Part shown: in pieces, positions 10,902 through 19,166 of the stretch | How the letters are laid out: every line of letters starts with the position of its first letter | Position numbering within the stretch: the first letter of the stretch is position 1 | DNA from: Providencia stuartii | GTDB lineage: Bacteria > Pseudomonadota > Gammaproteobacteria > Enterobacterales > Enterobacteriaceae | Assembly: GCA_900455155.1 (NCBI GenBank) | Contig: UGUC01000001.1 | Span: 62,001-126,000, forward strand | DNA: 64,000 bases | Direction: 5' to 3' | The notes under the pieces: model-generated | What the model saw: the letters and a program-made list of their open reading frames with translations, nothing else | What the model was told of the DNA's origin: nothing | Database searches by the model: none | Made by a program: the position numbers and the translations under genes

Positions 10902-11670
10902 TCATCTCCTGAGCAACTTTAGGTGAGCTGCCGTTATCATTGTTGTCATTACGTGTGCGGTTGAAGAAATCAATCAGTGCGATTGCAAACGCGCCAAGTG
11001 CGACCGCAATAATGGGCATATTCAGGAAAGTCACTGAAATAAAACCAAGAATAAAATAGGCAACATACGTCTTTTTCATCATGATTTTCATCAGTAGTGA
11101 GAAACCAATCGCAGGCATCATGCCCCCCGCCACAGCTAAGCCATCCAATAGCCATTGAGGTGCTTTTTGTACCATGGCGCTTGCGGCATCAGCACCAAAG
11201 TAGATGGGTAAGAAAGCAACAATAAAGTAGAAAGAAAACAGAATCAGGATCCCAAAATAGTTCACCATCTCAATACCGCGCCAATTGAGCTTTTTCACCA
11301 TTTCGTCACATTTATGCATCATGGGTGAATAGAGTGTGAACAGTAATGTGATACAGCCTTGTACCGCGATAGAAAACGGTACAGCAATACCGATAGCAAC
11401 TTTAGGATCCGCATGTGTCATGATGGCAAATGTCGTGCCAATAATACCGCCAATCACGACATTGGGTGGCTGAGCACCAGCAAGTGGCACCATCCCCATC
11501 CAAACCAGCTCTAACGTTCCTCCGACTAATAACCCCGTTTGCACATCACCTAAAATCAATCCAACAATAGGCCCAATAACCACAGGTCGATGGAAGTGTG
11601 TCAAACCATTAAATAAATCGACTCCCGCGATCCCAGCAATCAAAGCGATAAGTAGTGCGTCAGTCATCAT
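10888..11670 (-). CDS. agaW: PTS EIIC component for N-acetylgalactosamine, AgaW-like
   Basis: EIIC membrane permease of the mannose PTS family, 260 residues with several hydrophobic helices. The signature GGTLELVWMGMVPLAGAQPP is present around residues 50-70. With AgaE it forms the sugar channel in the inner membrane. The ribosome-binding site AGGAGGT is very strong. AgaC is the paralogous alternative; assignment to AgaW rests on the VWEF gene order and size, and the exact substrate (GalNAc, galactosamine or both) cannot be read from sequence. Confidence 0.85.
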   Translation of the reverse strand: MMTDALLIALIAGIAGVDLFNGLTHFHRPVVIGPIVGLILGDVQTGLLVGGTLELVWMGMVPLAGAQPPNVVIGGIIGTTFAIMTHADPKVAIGIAVPFSIAVQGCITLLFTLYSPMMHKCDEMVKKLNWRGIEMVNYFGILILFSFYFIVAFLPIYFGADAASAMVQKAPQWLLDGLAVAGGMMPAIGFSLLMKIMMKKTYVAYFILGFISVTFLNMPIIAVALGAFAIALIDFFNRTRNDNNDNGSSPKVAQEMNDGI

Positions 11671-11680
11671 ACTGACCTCC

Positions 11681-12163
11681 TTAGCTAATTAGCTTAGAGA
11701 CGGCTTCCCCCGCCTCATCAGGTACACGACGAATTTCACAAGTGATCCCTAATTTTTCTAATTCGCGGAATGCATTAATATCGCTATCATCCACAGAGAC
11801 CGTTTTATGAATTTGTTTTTTACCTTCGATAAAGTGCATATTGCCAACATTGACAAATTTGATAGGAACTCCACCTTGAACTAGGGTGAGTACATCTTGA
11901 GGCGTTTTACAAACGATAAAAATCTTTTGTCGATCCGCAGCCTTATGGATCACATCAATGGTTTTTTGCAGCGTAAAATAGCGAGTTTGTACACCATCGG
12001 AAACCACCATATCCATCAAAGATTGAGCAACGGGATCAACGGCGGCTTCATCATTTGCAACAACCACTAAATTAGCACCAAGAGAATTTGTCCAAGTCAC
12101 GCCAACTTGACCATGGATCAAACGATTATCGATACGAGTCATCAATATATTTGGGGTAGACAT
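11681..12163 (-). CDS. agaV: PTS EIIB component, AgaV/AgaB-like
   Basis: Mannose-family EIIB, 160 residues. The phosphorylated His lies in RIDNRLIHGQVGVTW near the N terminus, and FVNVGNMHFIEGKKQI is the conserved later motif. The start is ATG 12163 with AGGAG five bases upstream; a GTG two codons earlier would overlap that ribosome-binding site. The sequence has features of both AgaV and AgaB of E. coli, so the letter is provisional. It lies between agaS and agaW with gaps of about ten bases. Confidence 0.85.
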   Translation of the reverse strand: MSTPNILMTRIDNRLIHGQVGVTWTNSLGANLVVVANDEAAVDPVAQSLMDMVVSDGVQTRYFTLQKTIDVIHKAADRQKIFIVCKTPQDVLTLVQGGVPIKFVNVGNMHFIEGKKQIHKTVSVDDSDINAFRELEKLGITCEIRRVPDEAGEAVSKLIS

Positions 12164-12177
12164 ACTCACTCCTATTA

Positions 12178-13332
12178 TTATTTTGTTGATTTGTATGGGT
12201 ATAGCTGAACACCTTTAACAACACGATTCACTTCCCCCGTCGGACAAGGGTTATCCGGTGATAAACCATGATTGAGAGAAGCTTCAAATGACAAAAGCTG
12301 TAAAAAGACGAGATAAGGAAATATCAACCAAATATCATTGAGTGGGCTATCAAGCACGACGGCCTGCTCTAAAGGTAAACTACTCAATGCCACAATGTGT
12401 TTTGCCCGCTGGTCATGTTTCAGCTCATTGAGCAAATCTATATCATAGTGACGGCAATACTCTTCGGCTGATAACATCACTATTACCAATGTTTCTTTAT
12501 CAATCATAAATTTAGGGCCATGGCGAACCCCTAATGTTGAATCAAAGCGCGTTGCAACTTTCCCCGATGTGAGCTCTAACATCTTCAGCGCCCCTTCTTC
12601 GGCAATCCCCGTAAAACAACTTGAGCCAAGCACAACCATTCGACTAAAACCATTTCCTGTCATGCCTTGGATCATCGGCAACCATTGTGGAATGCCGGTT
12701 TCTGCAAGTGTGGCAATCTCTTCAACATAACTACGTGCTTGAGTAAAATCTTGAATACCAAATAGTAATAATGTCGCTAATGTCATACAGCTAAAGCTTG
12801 AGGTCATGGCAAAGCTGCTGTCATGAGAACCATCGGGCATGATTAAAGAGCAAACATGCTTTTTCCCTTCCGCATAACGTGCCAAAGCGCCATCTGGATT
12901 ACAGGTCAACATAAGGTGATAAACATCGTCGAGTAGCTCATCTGCCAGCTCTACGACACCAACACTTTCAGGACTGTTACCCGAGCGAGCATAAGAAACT
13001 AATAATGTCGGTTTATGTTTATCGAGGTAATGCCAAGGTGTTGGTACAATATCGGTAGATGCATACGCATGTACGTCTAATCCACAATATTCACGTAACC
13101 AAGGTGCCATGGCTTTCCCTGCAAAGGCAGACGACCCAGCACCACATAACACAATTTGTAAACCCGGCTTGGCGAGCAGTTCAGATAAAAACGGTTGCCA
13201 TTGCTCCGATTTAGCCGCTAACTCCCGATATAATTCACGCCATAAGCGGGGCTGATGAGTAATTTCTTGTGCAGTAAACAGAGCGCCGTGCTGCTCTAAC
13301 CATGATTGTGAATATGACAATATTTCCTTCAT
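12178..13332 (-). CDS. agaS: AgaS, galactosamine-6-phosphate deaminase/isomerase
   Basis: SIS-domain sugar isomerase, 384 residues, identical in length to E. coli AgaS. Two SIS domains are visible, with LCGAGSSAFAGKAM and SYARSGNSPES in the first and VVLGSSCFTGIAEEGALKMLE in the second. In E. coli AgaS converts galactosamine-6-P to tagatose-6-P with loss of ammonia. Its ATG overlaps the kbaZ stop by four bases, and its AGGAG lies inside the kbaZ end. It supplies the substrate for a 6-phosphofructokinase-type kinase and then KbaYZ. No agaI is present here, in line with AgaI being dispensable in E. coli. Confidence 0.92.
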   Translation of the reverse strand: MKEILSYSQSWLEQHGALFTAQEITHQPRLWRELYRELAAKSEQWQPFLSELLAKPGLQIVLCGAGSSAFAGKAMAPWLREYCGLDVHAYASTDIVPTPWHYLDKHKPTLLVSYARSGNSPESVGVVELADELLDDVYHLMLTCNPDGALARYAEGKKHVCSLIMPDGSHDSSFAMTSSFSCMTLATLLLFGIQDFTQARSYVEEIATLAETGIPQWLPMIQGMTGNGFSRMVVLGSSCFTGIAEEGALKMLELTSGKVATRFDSTLGVRHGPKFMIDKETLVIVMLSAEEYCRHYDIDLLNELKHDQRAKHIVALSSLPLEQAVVLDSPLNDIWLIFPYLVFLQLLSFEASLNHGLSPDNPCPTGEVNRVVKGVQLYPYKSTK

Positions 13333-14625
13333 GCCACCGCTCCTTTTGACTGTGATTCACATGCCAACGCATATTGAAGTAATACGCTTCGAACCTTATC
13401 CATGACCCACGCTTTTGGGTCATTCTCTAAGTCACCGACTTTAACGGCTTCGGCCTGCTCTGGTAGGTATTGGCTCAGCATCGAAATCGGTACTGGGTTT
13501 TGCCGTAAATTGTCCAATAATTTCGCCACTGCTTTTTCAACTTCAGGCTCCGCCCAGTAATAGCGAATACGGTCACTTAAGCTATATTGTCTGTCGATGT
13601 ATTGCTGATGAGCACTCCCTTTGTAATAAGGGCTCCAACGCTCTGGCTGCTCATTCATAATTTGTTCGAGGGTTGCGTGTAAATGGGCAGCATCACGCTC
13701 ACCATTCCATTCACGATCTAATTTATCGAGTGCAAATAACCCTTCACGTAAAGCAAACGTTAATGCAGGGCCAACTTTTAAGATCGCAAAATGGTCGCGG
13801 ACTAACTGACGATATGCCTTTAGTGCTTGGTAATCGGTAGAGTGTGCTTCATAAACAAGATGGGGAACTGATTCGATAAATTGGCTAAGTGCTTTCGCTT
13901 TTTCAGGTTGATAATGTTCAACCATTGTGATGATCAAATTCGACCCCTGGCTGCACAACCAAGGCAATCACTCGGGGCCACACATCGGCTAACCCATGCT
14001 CTTGCCATTTATTTTTATGGATAGACAATGTGGTTTTAGCAGCTTCGGGCGATGTTACTTGTAATCCATCCATCGATTCTTTCGCACCGCCCGGCACAGG
14101 AACTTCTGTGCCAATAACATAAACAGGGGCTTCACCACCATGATCTTGCCAGCTACGTTCAGCCACTTGGCATAGCCTTGCCGCACGGGAAGCGACAACG
14201 TCATCGCTCAAAGGAATAGGGTCATCAGCACAAGACATTGAACAATCAAGGTGAATTTTACGAAAGCCTGCCGCAACATAATCATAAATGAGTGTTTCTG
14301 ATAGTTGCATCGCCTCATCAGCGCAACGGTTTTGCCATGCATTAGGGCCTAAATGATCGCCGCCTAACCACACTTTTTCACGTGGGAAAGCCAATCGATC
14401 GGCGATTTTCCATACCATTTCACGAAAATCGCAAGGAAGCATACCGGTATAGCCACCGAACTGGTTAACTTGGTTAGAAGTGGCTTCAATTAATACTGAA
14501 GAGTTACGTTGTTTAGCAAAACGAATCGCACTTTCTAGAACCCAAGGGTGTGCGGAACAGACAGAGTAAACCCCAACGTCCTCGCCAGATTTATGGCGAT
14601 GGATCAGCTGTAATAGCGGCTGCAT
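13329..14625 (-). CDS. kbaZ: Tagatose-bisphosphate aldolase subunit KbaZ, one-base insertion
   Basis: Non-catalytic or chaperone-like subunit needed for stability and activity of KbaY, of the GatZ/KbaZ family. As sequenced it is two overlapping frames joined at about 13922. Removing one base from the CC at 13922-13923 turns EFDHHNG-stop into [15 protein letters not shown] and yields 431 residues (E. coli 426). Conserved stretches include [31 protein letters not shown] and [18 protein letters not shown]. The start follows TTGGAGA. It is 70 bases downstream of agaR with a hairpin between. It is the first structural gene of the pathway cluster. Confidence 0.9.
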
Positions 14626-14650
14626 AATATCTCCAAATAACTCAGATATG

Positions 14651-14673
14651 ATTAAAAACGTTGCGTTTTTAAT
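14651..14673. promoter_or_regulatory. Perfect inverted repeat between agaR and kbaZ
   Basis: ATTAAAAACG and CGTTTTTAAT flank a three-base loop. On the minus strand the right arm holds TTTTT, so it may act as a weak terminator or attenuator after agaR; an operator role is also possible. Confidence 0.5.
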
Positions 14674-14695
14674 TAAGAATTAAAATAGATATGCC

Positions 14696-15469
14696 TTATT
14701 CATCAACAACAATGACTTCTACACCAAATGCCGTTAAAGCTTGGCGATAATGAAGTGGAATGCGGCTATCAGTAATAAGACGATGGATCAGTCTAGCTTC
14801 GCGTATTAAACAAAAACTCTTTCGCCCAAATTTAGTGCCATCTGCTACAGCGATAATTTGATGTGCCACATCACACATCACACGGTTGAGATGCGCTTCT
14901 CCGCTATTCGGTGTGGTGATCCCAGCTTCAAGATCAAAGCCATCTACCCCAAGAAACAACGTATCAAAACGGTACTGTGATAACTGCTGTTCGGCGGCAG
15001 GACCATAAAGGGAATAAGAATTTTTGCGTACGTGTCCACCAAGAACCATAACATCTACGCTGTCGAAACCGGCCAGTTCGTATGCGATATTGAGAGCATT
15101 AGTCATCACGACTAAATCACGGTGGTGTTTTAAAAAAGGAACGATTTCTGCTGTTGTTGAGCCTGAATCAATGATGAGAGAATCCCCATCATTCACAAAT
15201 TCCGCCGCTTTTTTGGCAATACGAGTTTTAATTTCTCGATCCATGCGGCCTTTCACTTGTAACGGTCTATCAAAAGCAAATTTATGATTCACCATTGCAC
15301 CGCCATAAGAGCGTAAGGCACAACCCTTTTTTTCCAGATAACGTAAATCATTACGAATAGTGACGCTAGAAACATTAAACTGTTTGCTTAAAGCATCGAC
15401 ACGAACACTCCCTTCTTGGCACAACATATCCATGATGCATTCACGTCTTTTTACGGTATCTGTACTCAT
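14696..15469 (-). CDS. agaR: DeoR-family repressor AgaR
   Basis: DeoR-type regulator, 257 residues. An N-terminal winged helix-turn-helix is visible (RRECIMDMLCQEGSVRVDAL, then SKQFNVSSVTIRNDLRYLE), and the sensor domain has DSGSTTAEI, the sugar-phosphate binding type, and the FLGVDGFD motif. The start is ATG 15469, preceded by GGAGTG; the open frame extends 15 codons further up but that start has no ribosome-binding site. It probably represses the adjacent aga genes until an amino-sugar phosphate is bound. Candidate operators lie 80-160 bases upstream. Confidence 0.9.
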   Translation of the reverse strand: MSTDTVKRRECIMDMLCQEGSVRVDALSKQFNVSSVTIRNDLRYLEKKGCALRSYGGAMVNHKFAFDRPLQVKGRMDREIKTRIAKKAAEFVNDGDSLIIDSGSTTAEIVPFLKHHRDLVVMTNALNIAYELAGFDSVDVMVLGGHVRKNSYSLYGPAAEQQLSQYRFDTLFLGVDGFDLEAGITTPNSGEAHLNRVMCDVAHQIIAVADGTKFGRKSFCLIREARLIHRLITDSRIPLHYRQALTAFGVEVIVVDE

Positions 15470-15606
15470 GTTTATCACTCCGAAAAACATCACCTTGTTA
15501 TCACGATTGACCATGCTAACAACATATCTGAATTACAGCAGAGTGAGCCAATCGAAAATGTGATCCTTGTTAAAGTTCATTTTTAGAGCAAAAAACCTCA
15601 AAAAAC

Positions 15607-15631
15607 CTTTCGATTCCATTCAAATCGAAAG
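15607..15631. promoter_or_regulatory. Candidate AgaR operator palindrome
   Basis: CTTTCGATT and AATCGAAAG are perfect inverted copies around a seven-base spacer. Further half-sites occur at 15550-15558 (AATCGAAAA) and 15638-15646 (CTTTCAATT). The published E. coli AgaR sites are rich in TTTCR and TTTY repeats, which this resembles. The assignment is inference from position and pattern. Confidence 0.6.
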
Positions 15632-15981
15632 TCATCACTTTCAATTGATTGACTTATTTTTTCATGCAAATGCCTAGCAAAGGCCAATATTTAAGTTAGT
15701 AAATCTATTAACAACGAAACACAAAGAAAAAATGTCAAACAAACCGTTTTCAAACCGCGCGGTGAGCAAGATCACAAAATTGAATTTATGTAAAAATAAC
15801 TAGCAGGTTAATAAGAAGAAAAGAATGAAAAAAGAGAAGAGAAAAAGAAAATAAATTCTAATTAATGAGGAAATATACTCTGTGAGTACATCACTACATA
15901 AATAGCACTCACAGTGATACAGCCTTATACATGAAAAATAATATATGTGGGTAAATACTAGCGACCTACCCACTCTATCTA
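15632..15981. other. Intergenic region between agaR and ppiA
   Basis: AT-rich spacer with the third operator-like half-site at its left edge and the ppiA hairpin (15947-15973) at its right edge. The strongly A-rich segment 15780-15860 has no coding character. Nothing else was seen. Confidence 0.5.
15947..15973 (-). terminator. Hairpin after ppiA
   Basis: GTGGGTA and TACCCAC form a seven-base stem just downstream of the ppiA stop on the minus strand. There is no T run, so the strength is uncertain. Confidence 0.4.
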
Positions 15982-16554
15982 TTATGGCTTTTTAATGACT
16001 TCCGCAGAAATAATTGATATTGGTTCAACAGGCACATTTTGATATGGACCAACATTCTCTGTTTTTACTTTAGAGATTTTATCCACTACATCCATGCCTT
16101 TTACCACTTTACCAAAAACAGCGTAACCAAAATCACGTTGACCGTGATCTAAGAAAGCATTGTCAGCGACATTAATAAAAAACTGGCTGGTCGCACTGTC
16201 TTTATTCGCTGTACGTGCCATAGAAATGGTTCCACGTAAATTGCGCAAACCGTTATCTGCTTCATTTTTAATTGGAGCACGAGTCTGCTTTTGCTGAAGA
16301 TCTTTGTTAAAACCGCCACCCTGGATCATAAAACCAGGAATAACACGGTGAAACGTTGTTCCGTTGTAATAACCTTCATTCACATATTGTAGAAAGTTCT
16401 CAGTGGTCACAGGTGCTTTTTTATTATTCAGTTCTAATTCAATATTACCTGCTGAGGTGACTAATTTAACATACGTTTCACCCGCAGCTAATGCTAGAGA
16501 AGATGCGCTGATAGCACAGACCGCCAGTAAAGGCACAAAAATTCGTTTTAACAT
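15982..16554 (-). CDS. ppiA: Periplasmic peptidyl-prolyl cis-trans isomerase A (cyclophilin)
   Basis: 190 residues with a clear Sec signal peptide ([18 protein letters not shown], cleavage after AxA about residue 23). The cyclophilin core contains [14 protein letters not shown] (catalytic Arg), [18 protein letters not shown] and [15 protein letters not shown]. It catalyses proline isomerisation during folding of exported proteins. Orientation and sequence match E. coli PpiA (190 residues). In E. coli it lies close to pabA; here about 8 kb of aga genes separates them. Confidence 0.96.
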   Translation of the reverse strand: MLKRIFVPLLAVCAISASSLALAAGETYVKLVTSAGNIELELNNKKAPVTTENFLQYVNEGYYNGTTFHRVIPGFMIQGGGFNKDLQQKQTRAPIKNEADNGLRNLRGTISMARTANKDSATSQFFINVADNAFLDHGQRDFGYAVFGKVVKGMDVVDKISKVKTENVGPYQNVPVEPISIISAEVIKKP

Positions 16555-16586
16555 TCAAGATCCCTTTCGCTATAGCTAAATGACTT

Positions 16587-16696
16587 AATTATACTCGAAA
16601 TAGTTCGAGGTGCAGCTAAGCGCATAAGCAAATATGTGACTCATGTGAATAGACATAGCCAACAAAGCTGCAACTGGAAGTATGACGAGTACAATT
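16587..16696. repeat. Imperfect palindromic repeat element, about 110 bp
   Basis: The outer 30 bases are inverted copies with 24 of 30 matches: the left end starts AATTATACTCG and the right end, read in reverse complement, AATTGTACTCG; both arms finish with TGCAGC. The middle is unrelated and non-coding. The size and structure are those of ERIC/YPAL-like intergenic palindromes or a MITE. From memory, sequences with TACTCG, ATACTTC and TTGCA arms are dispersed in related Enterobacterales, but I cannot confirm the family name. Confidence 0.65.
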
Positions 16697-16920
16697 CACC
16701 AATTCTAGAGCTAAGCTGAATATATTGCTAAAGATTTACCTTTATTTACGTCAGATAAGCGAGTAATCATCAAAAACTGTCAGATGACGCCCAATATGTA
16801 CGTAAAATCGTTGTTTCAAAAGCAAACAGCTACTGCTCTATCGCAATTTTGGCTTTGTTTGTCTGCCACCAGTCGCTATAATCCCTCAGCCTCAAAAGGT
16901 CAACTCAGGGAGAACAACCT
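16697..16920. other. Upstream region of engB
   Basis: Spacer between the palindromic repeat and engB. It should contain the engB promoter; no clear -35/-10 pair was identified. No coding frame was seen. Confidence 0.4.
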
Positions 16921-17532
16921 ATGACAATCAAAAACCATAACTACCATATGACAAAATTTGTCATCAGTGCACCCGATATCCGTCATCTACCAAAAGATAC
17001 GGGTATAGAAGTTGCCTTTGCAGGCCGCTCCAATGCAGGTAAATCCAGCGCACTAAACGCGCTTACACAACAAAAAAGCCTTGCTCGCACCAGTAAAACG
17101 CCTGGACGGACACAGTTAATTAACCTGTTCGAAGTGGAAGAAGGCATTCGTCTTGTCGACTTACCGGGTTATGGCTATGCCGAAGTGCCGGAAGAGATGA
17201 AACGCAAATGGCAAAAAGCGCTTGGTGAATACCTACAAAAAAGGGAGTGTATTAAAGGTCTTGTCGTATTGATGGATATTCGTCATCCACTAAAAGACCT
17301 TGATATGCAAATGATTGAATGGTCTATTGCGATGGAAATTCCTGTATTAGTCCTTTTGACTAAGGCAGATAAACTCGCTTCTGGCGCACGCAAAAAACAA
17401 TTAATGGAAGTCCGCCAAGCACTCTCTCCATTAGGGGGAGACGTCGAAGTCGAATATTTTTCAGCATTGAAAAAAATCGGTATTGATAAATTGCGTCTCA
17501 AACTTGATAGCTGGTATAGCACGCCAATTTGA
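16921..17532 (+). CDS. engB: Ribosome biogenesis GTPase EngB (YihA/YsxC)
   Basis: Essential TRAFAC GTPase implicated in large ribosomal subunit assembly, 203 residues. G1 is [10 protein letters not shown]3 DLPGYGY, G4 TKAD, and the [18 protein letters not shown] switch region is intact. The start follows CAGGGAG. It converges on the spf gene, the same arrangement as in E. coli, where polA is the next gene. The C terminus is slightly shorter than in E. coli, lacking the acidic tail. Confidence 0.95.
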   Translation: MTIKNHNYHMTKFVISAPDIRHLPKDTGIEVAFAGRSNAGKSSALNALTQQKSLARTSKTPGRTQLINLFEVEEGIRLVDLPGYGYAEVPEEMKRKWQKALGEYLQKRECIKGLVVLMDIRHPLKDLDMQMIEWSIAMEIPVLVLLTKADKLASGARKKQLMEVRQALSPLGGDVEVEYFSALKKIGIDKLRLKLDSWYSTPI

Positions 17533-17601
17533 TCCATTTCGATCCTTGTGCGTCACTCGGCGCACAACGGCAAGCACGATAACTTTACACAAATTTTGGA
17601 T

Positions 17602-17710
17602 AAAAAAATGCTCCAGTCAAAATTTTGACTGGAGCAGCTAATATTCAGCTAAATCCGATTACGTGAAGTAAAAGGTCTGAAAGATAGAACATCTTACCTC
17701 TGTACCCTAC
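17602..17710 (-). ncRNA. spf: Spot 42 small RNA
   Basis: The minus strand from 17710 starts GTAGGGTACAGAGGTAAG and continues nearly identical to E. coli Spot 42, including the TTTTACTTCACGTAATCGG segment. It ends in a terminator of TGCTCCAGTCAAAA and its complement followed by seven T. The length of 109 bases equals E. coli. A TATAAG -10 box lies eight bases upstream. Spot 42 is an Hfq-dependent RNA, repressed by cAMP-CRP, that silences genes for secondary carbon sources such as galactose. Here it is separated from polA by three other genes. Confidence 0.96.
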
Positions 17711-18042
17711 GCCTTATACTTTACTTGATTTTTTACGCGAAAAAAAGCTTTTCTGTAATTTTTTTTCAATGCTTACTACGATTCAGCGAATAAAACATCA
17801 TAATAATAGCCAGAAAACGTATTTTTATTACATATTTATGAGAGCCAAGTCGCATTAATATGTAATGTAAATTTTTTATCTCATTAGGTAATAACGCGTA
17901 TTTTGTTCAAATAACAGACAGAAATAAGCTTTATCGCATCTATATGGCAACATGCGATAAAGAAAATAAGAAGAGTGTTTTATCGAATCGGCGAATAGGT
18001 TGACGCCATTATTGATGACTCAGAGAATAAGCAAGCTCGCCT
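17711..18042. other. Region between spf and the SDR gene
   Basis: Contains the spf promoter next to 17710 and the hairpin at 17929-17962. It is otherwise AT-rich with no coding frame. Confidence 0.5.
17929..17962 (-). terminator. Hairpin downstream of the SDR gene
   Basis: CTTTATCGCAT and ATGCGATAAAG form a perfect 11-base stem around a 12-base loop. It lies about 80 bases after the stop of the minus-strand gene at 18043; the T run is poor. Confidence 0.5.
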
Positions 18043-18846
18043 CTATTGTTTTATATCCGCTGATGACAATGCGCTTTCGGGAAGTAATGCTCCGCCATCA
18101 ACGACAATAGTCTGTCCTGTCATATATCCCGCGGCTTGTGAGGCTAAAAATACCATAGCGGCAGCAATATCTTCTGCTTCCCCTAAACGCCCTAGTGGTA
18201 CAGCACGAGCAATCCTTTGATTCAATTGCTCATCCCCTAAGTTTTCCATCGCAGGTGTTCGTATCATCCCCGGCTCAACGCCATTCACCGTTATCCCAAA
18301 AGGAGCCAACTCCAATGCGGCTGACTTAATAAAACCATTAACCCCCGCTTTAGAGGCGGCATAATGCGCAAGCCCTGGGTAAGCGACTTTAGGACCAGTG
18401 ACAGATGAGGTGATTAAAATACGCCCTCTTCCCTGCCTTTTCATAATCGGTTGAGCAGCTTGAGCCAAATAAAAAGGCGCCATTAAATTAACACTCAGTG
18501 TCTGTTGTAATAAAGCCTCATCAATTTGCATAAATTCTGTTAGCGGAAAATAAGCTGCATTATGGATAACAACATCTAATTGATGATATTCGCGATCTAT
18601 TTTTGCAACCAATGCTGTTATTTGTTGCTGCTTTGCACAGTCACAACCTTCCGCCTGAACGTTAAACCCTTTTGCTACTAATGAAGCTGCGGCTGCTTGC
18701 GCCTTTTGTAACTGCAAATCAGCCATAATCACGCAAGCCCCTAATTGAGCAAAGGCTTCAACAATCGCTAAACCAATACCTTGAGCCCCACCAGTAACTA
18801 GCACGACCTGCCCTTGAAATGCAGTTGGAGAAAATAAGCGTTCCAT
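18043..18846 (-). CDS. SDR-family NAD(P)-dependent oxidoreductase
   Basis: Classical short-chain dehydrogenase/reductase, 267 residues. The cofactor motif TGGAQGIG lies at about 19-26, the NAA motif follows in VVIHNAAYF, and the catalytic Ser and Tyr-x-x-x-Lys (SSVTG and YAASK) are all present, with a C-terminal VVDGGAL typical of the family. ADLQ at the end of the second strand hints at NAD preference. The substrate cannot be predicted; UcpA-like proteins are the closest general group I can recall. The start follows AAAGGAT. It is a single gene on its strand and is not found between spf and polA in E. coli. Confidence 0.85.
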   Translation of the reverse strand: MERLFSPTAFQGQVVLVTGGAQGIGLAIVEAFAQLGACVIMADLQLQKAQAAAASLVAKGFNVQAEGCDCAKQQQITALVAKIDREYHQLDVVIHNAAYFPLTEFMQIDEALLQQTLSVNLMAPFYLAQAAQPIMKRQGRGRILITSSVTGPKVAYPGLAHYAASKAGVNGFIKSAALELAPFGITVNGVEPGMIRTPAMENLGDEQLNQRIARAVPLGRLGEAEDIAAAMVFLASQAAGYMTGQTIVVDGGALLPESALSSADIKQ

Positions 18847-19166
18847 GATTAATCCTTTGGCTCTGAGATAAGCCTGTCGCCATAAAAGATATTACGTTAC
18901 ATGAACGCTATATTGAGGTAAAAAAATGTACTGTGACAATCGTTCTTAGGTAGTAAATGCACATTACGTTCGACAGTAAAATAATCTCATTTTTTACACT
19001 AACTTAATCAAGTTAGCTCATATAGCAAAACATATACATTAAATTAAACTTTTAAATGTGGTTTTTTATATTTACATTTTAATGGCTGAGCTATAATTTA
19101 ATTAAAACCTCTTTCTTAAATCCCATTTAGACTAAACTGTAAAAAATTAATTAGGAATTAATAATA
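18847..19166. other. Divergent region between the SDR and TolC-like genes
   Basis: AT-rich, with T- and A-runs around 19020-19100, and presumably both promoters. No coding frame and no clear operator were seen. Confidence 0.45.
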
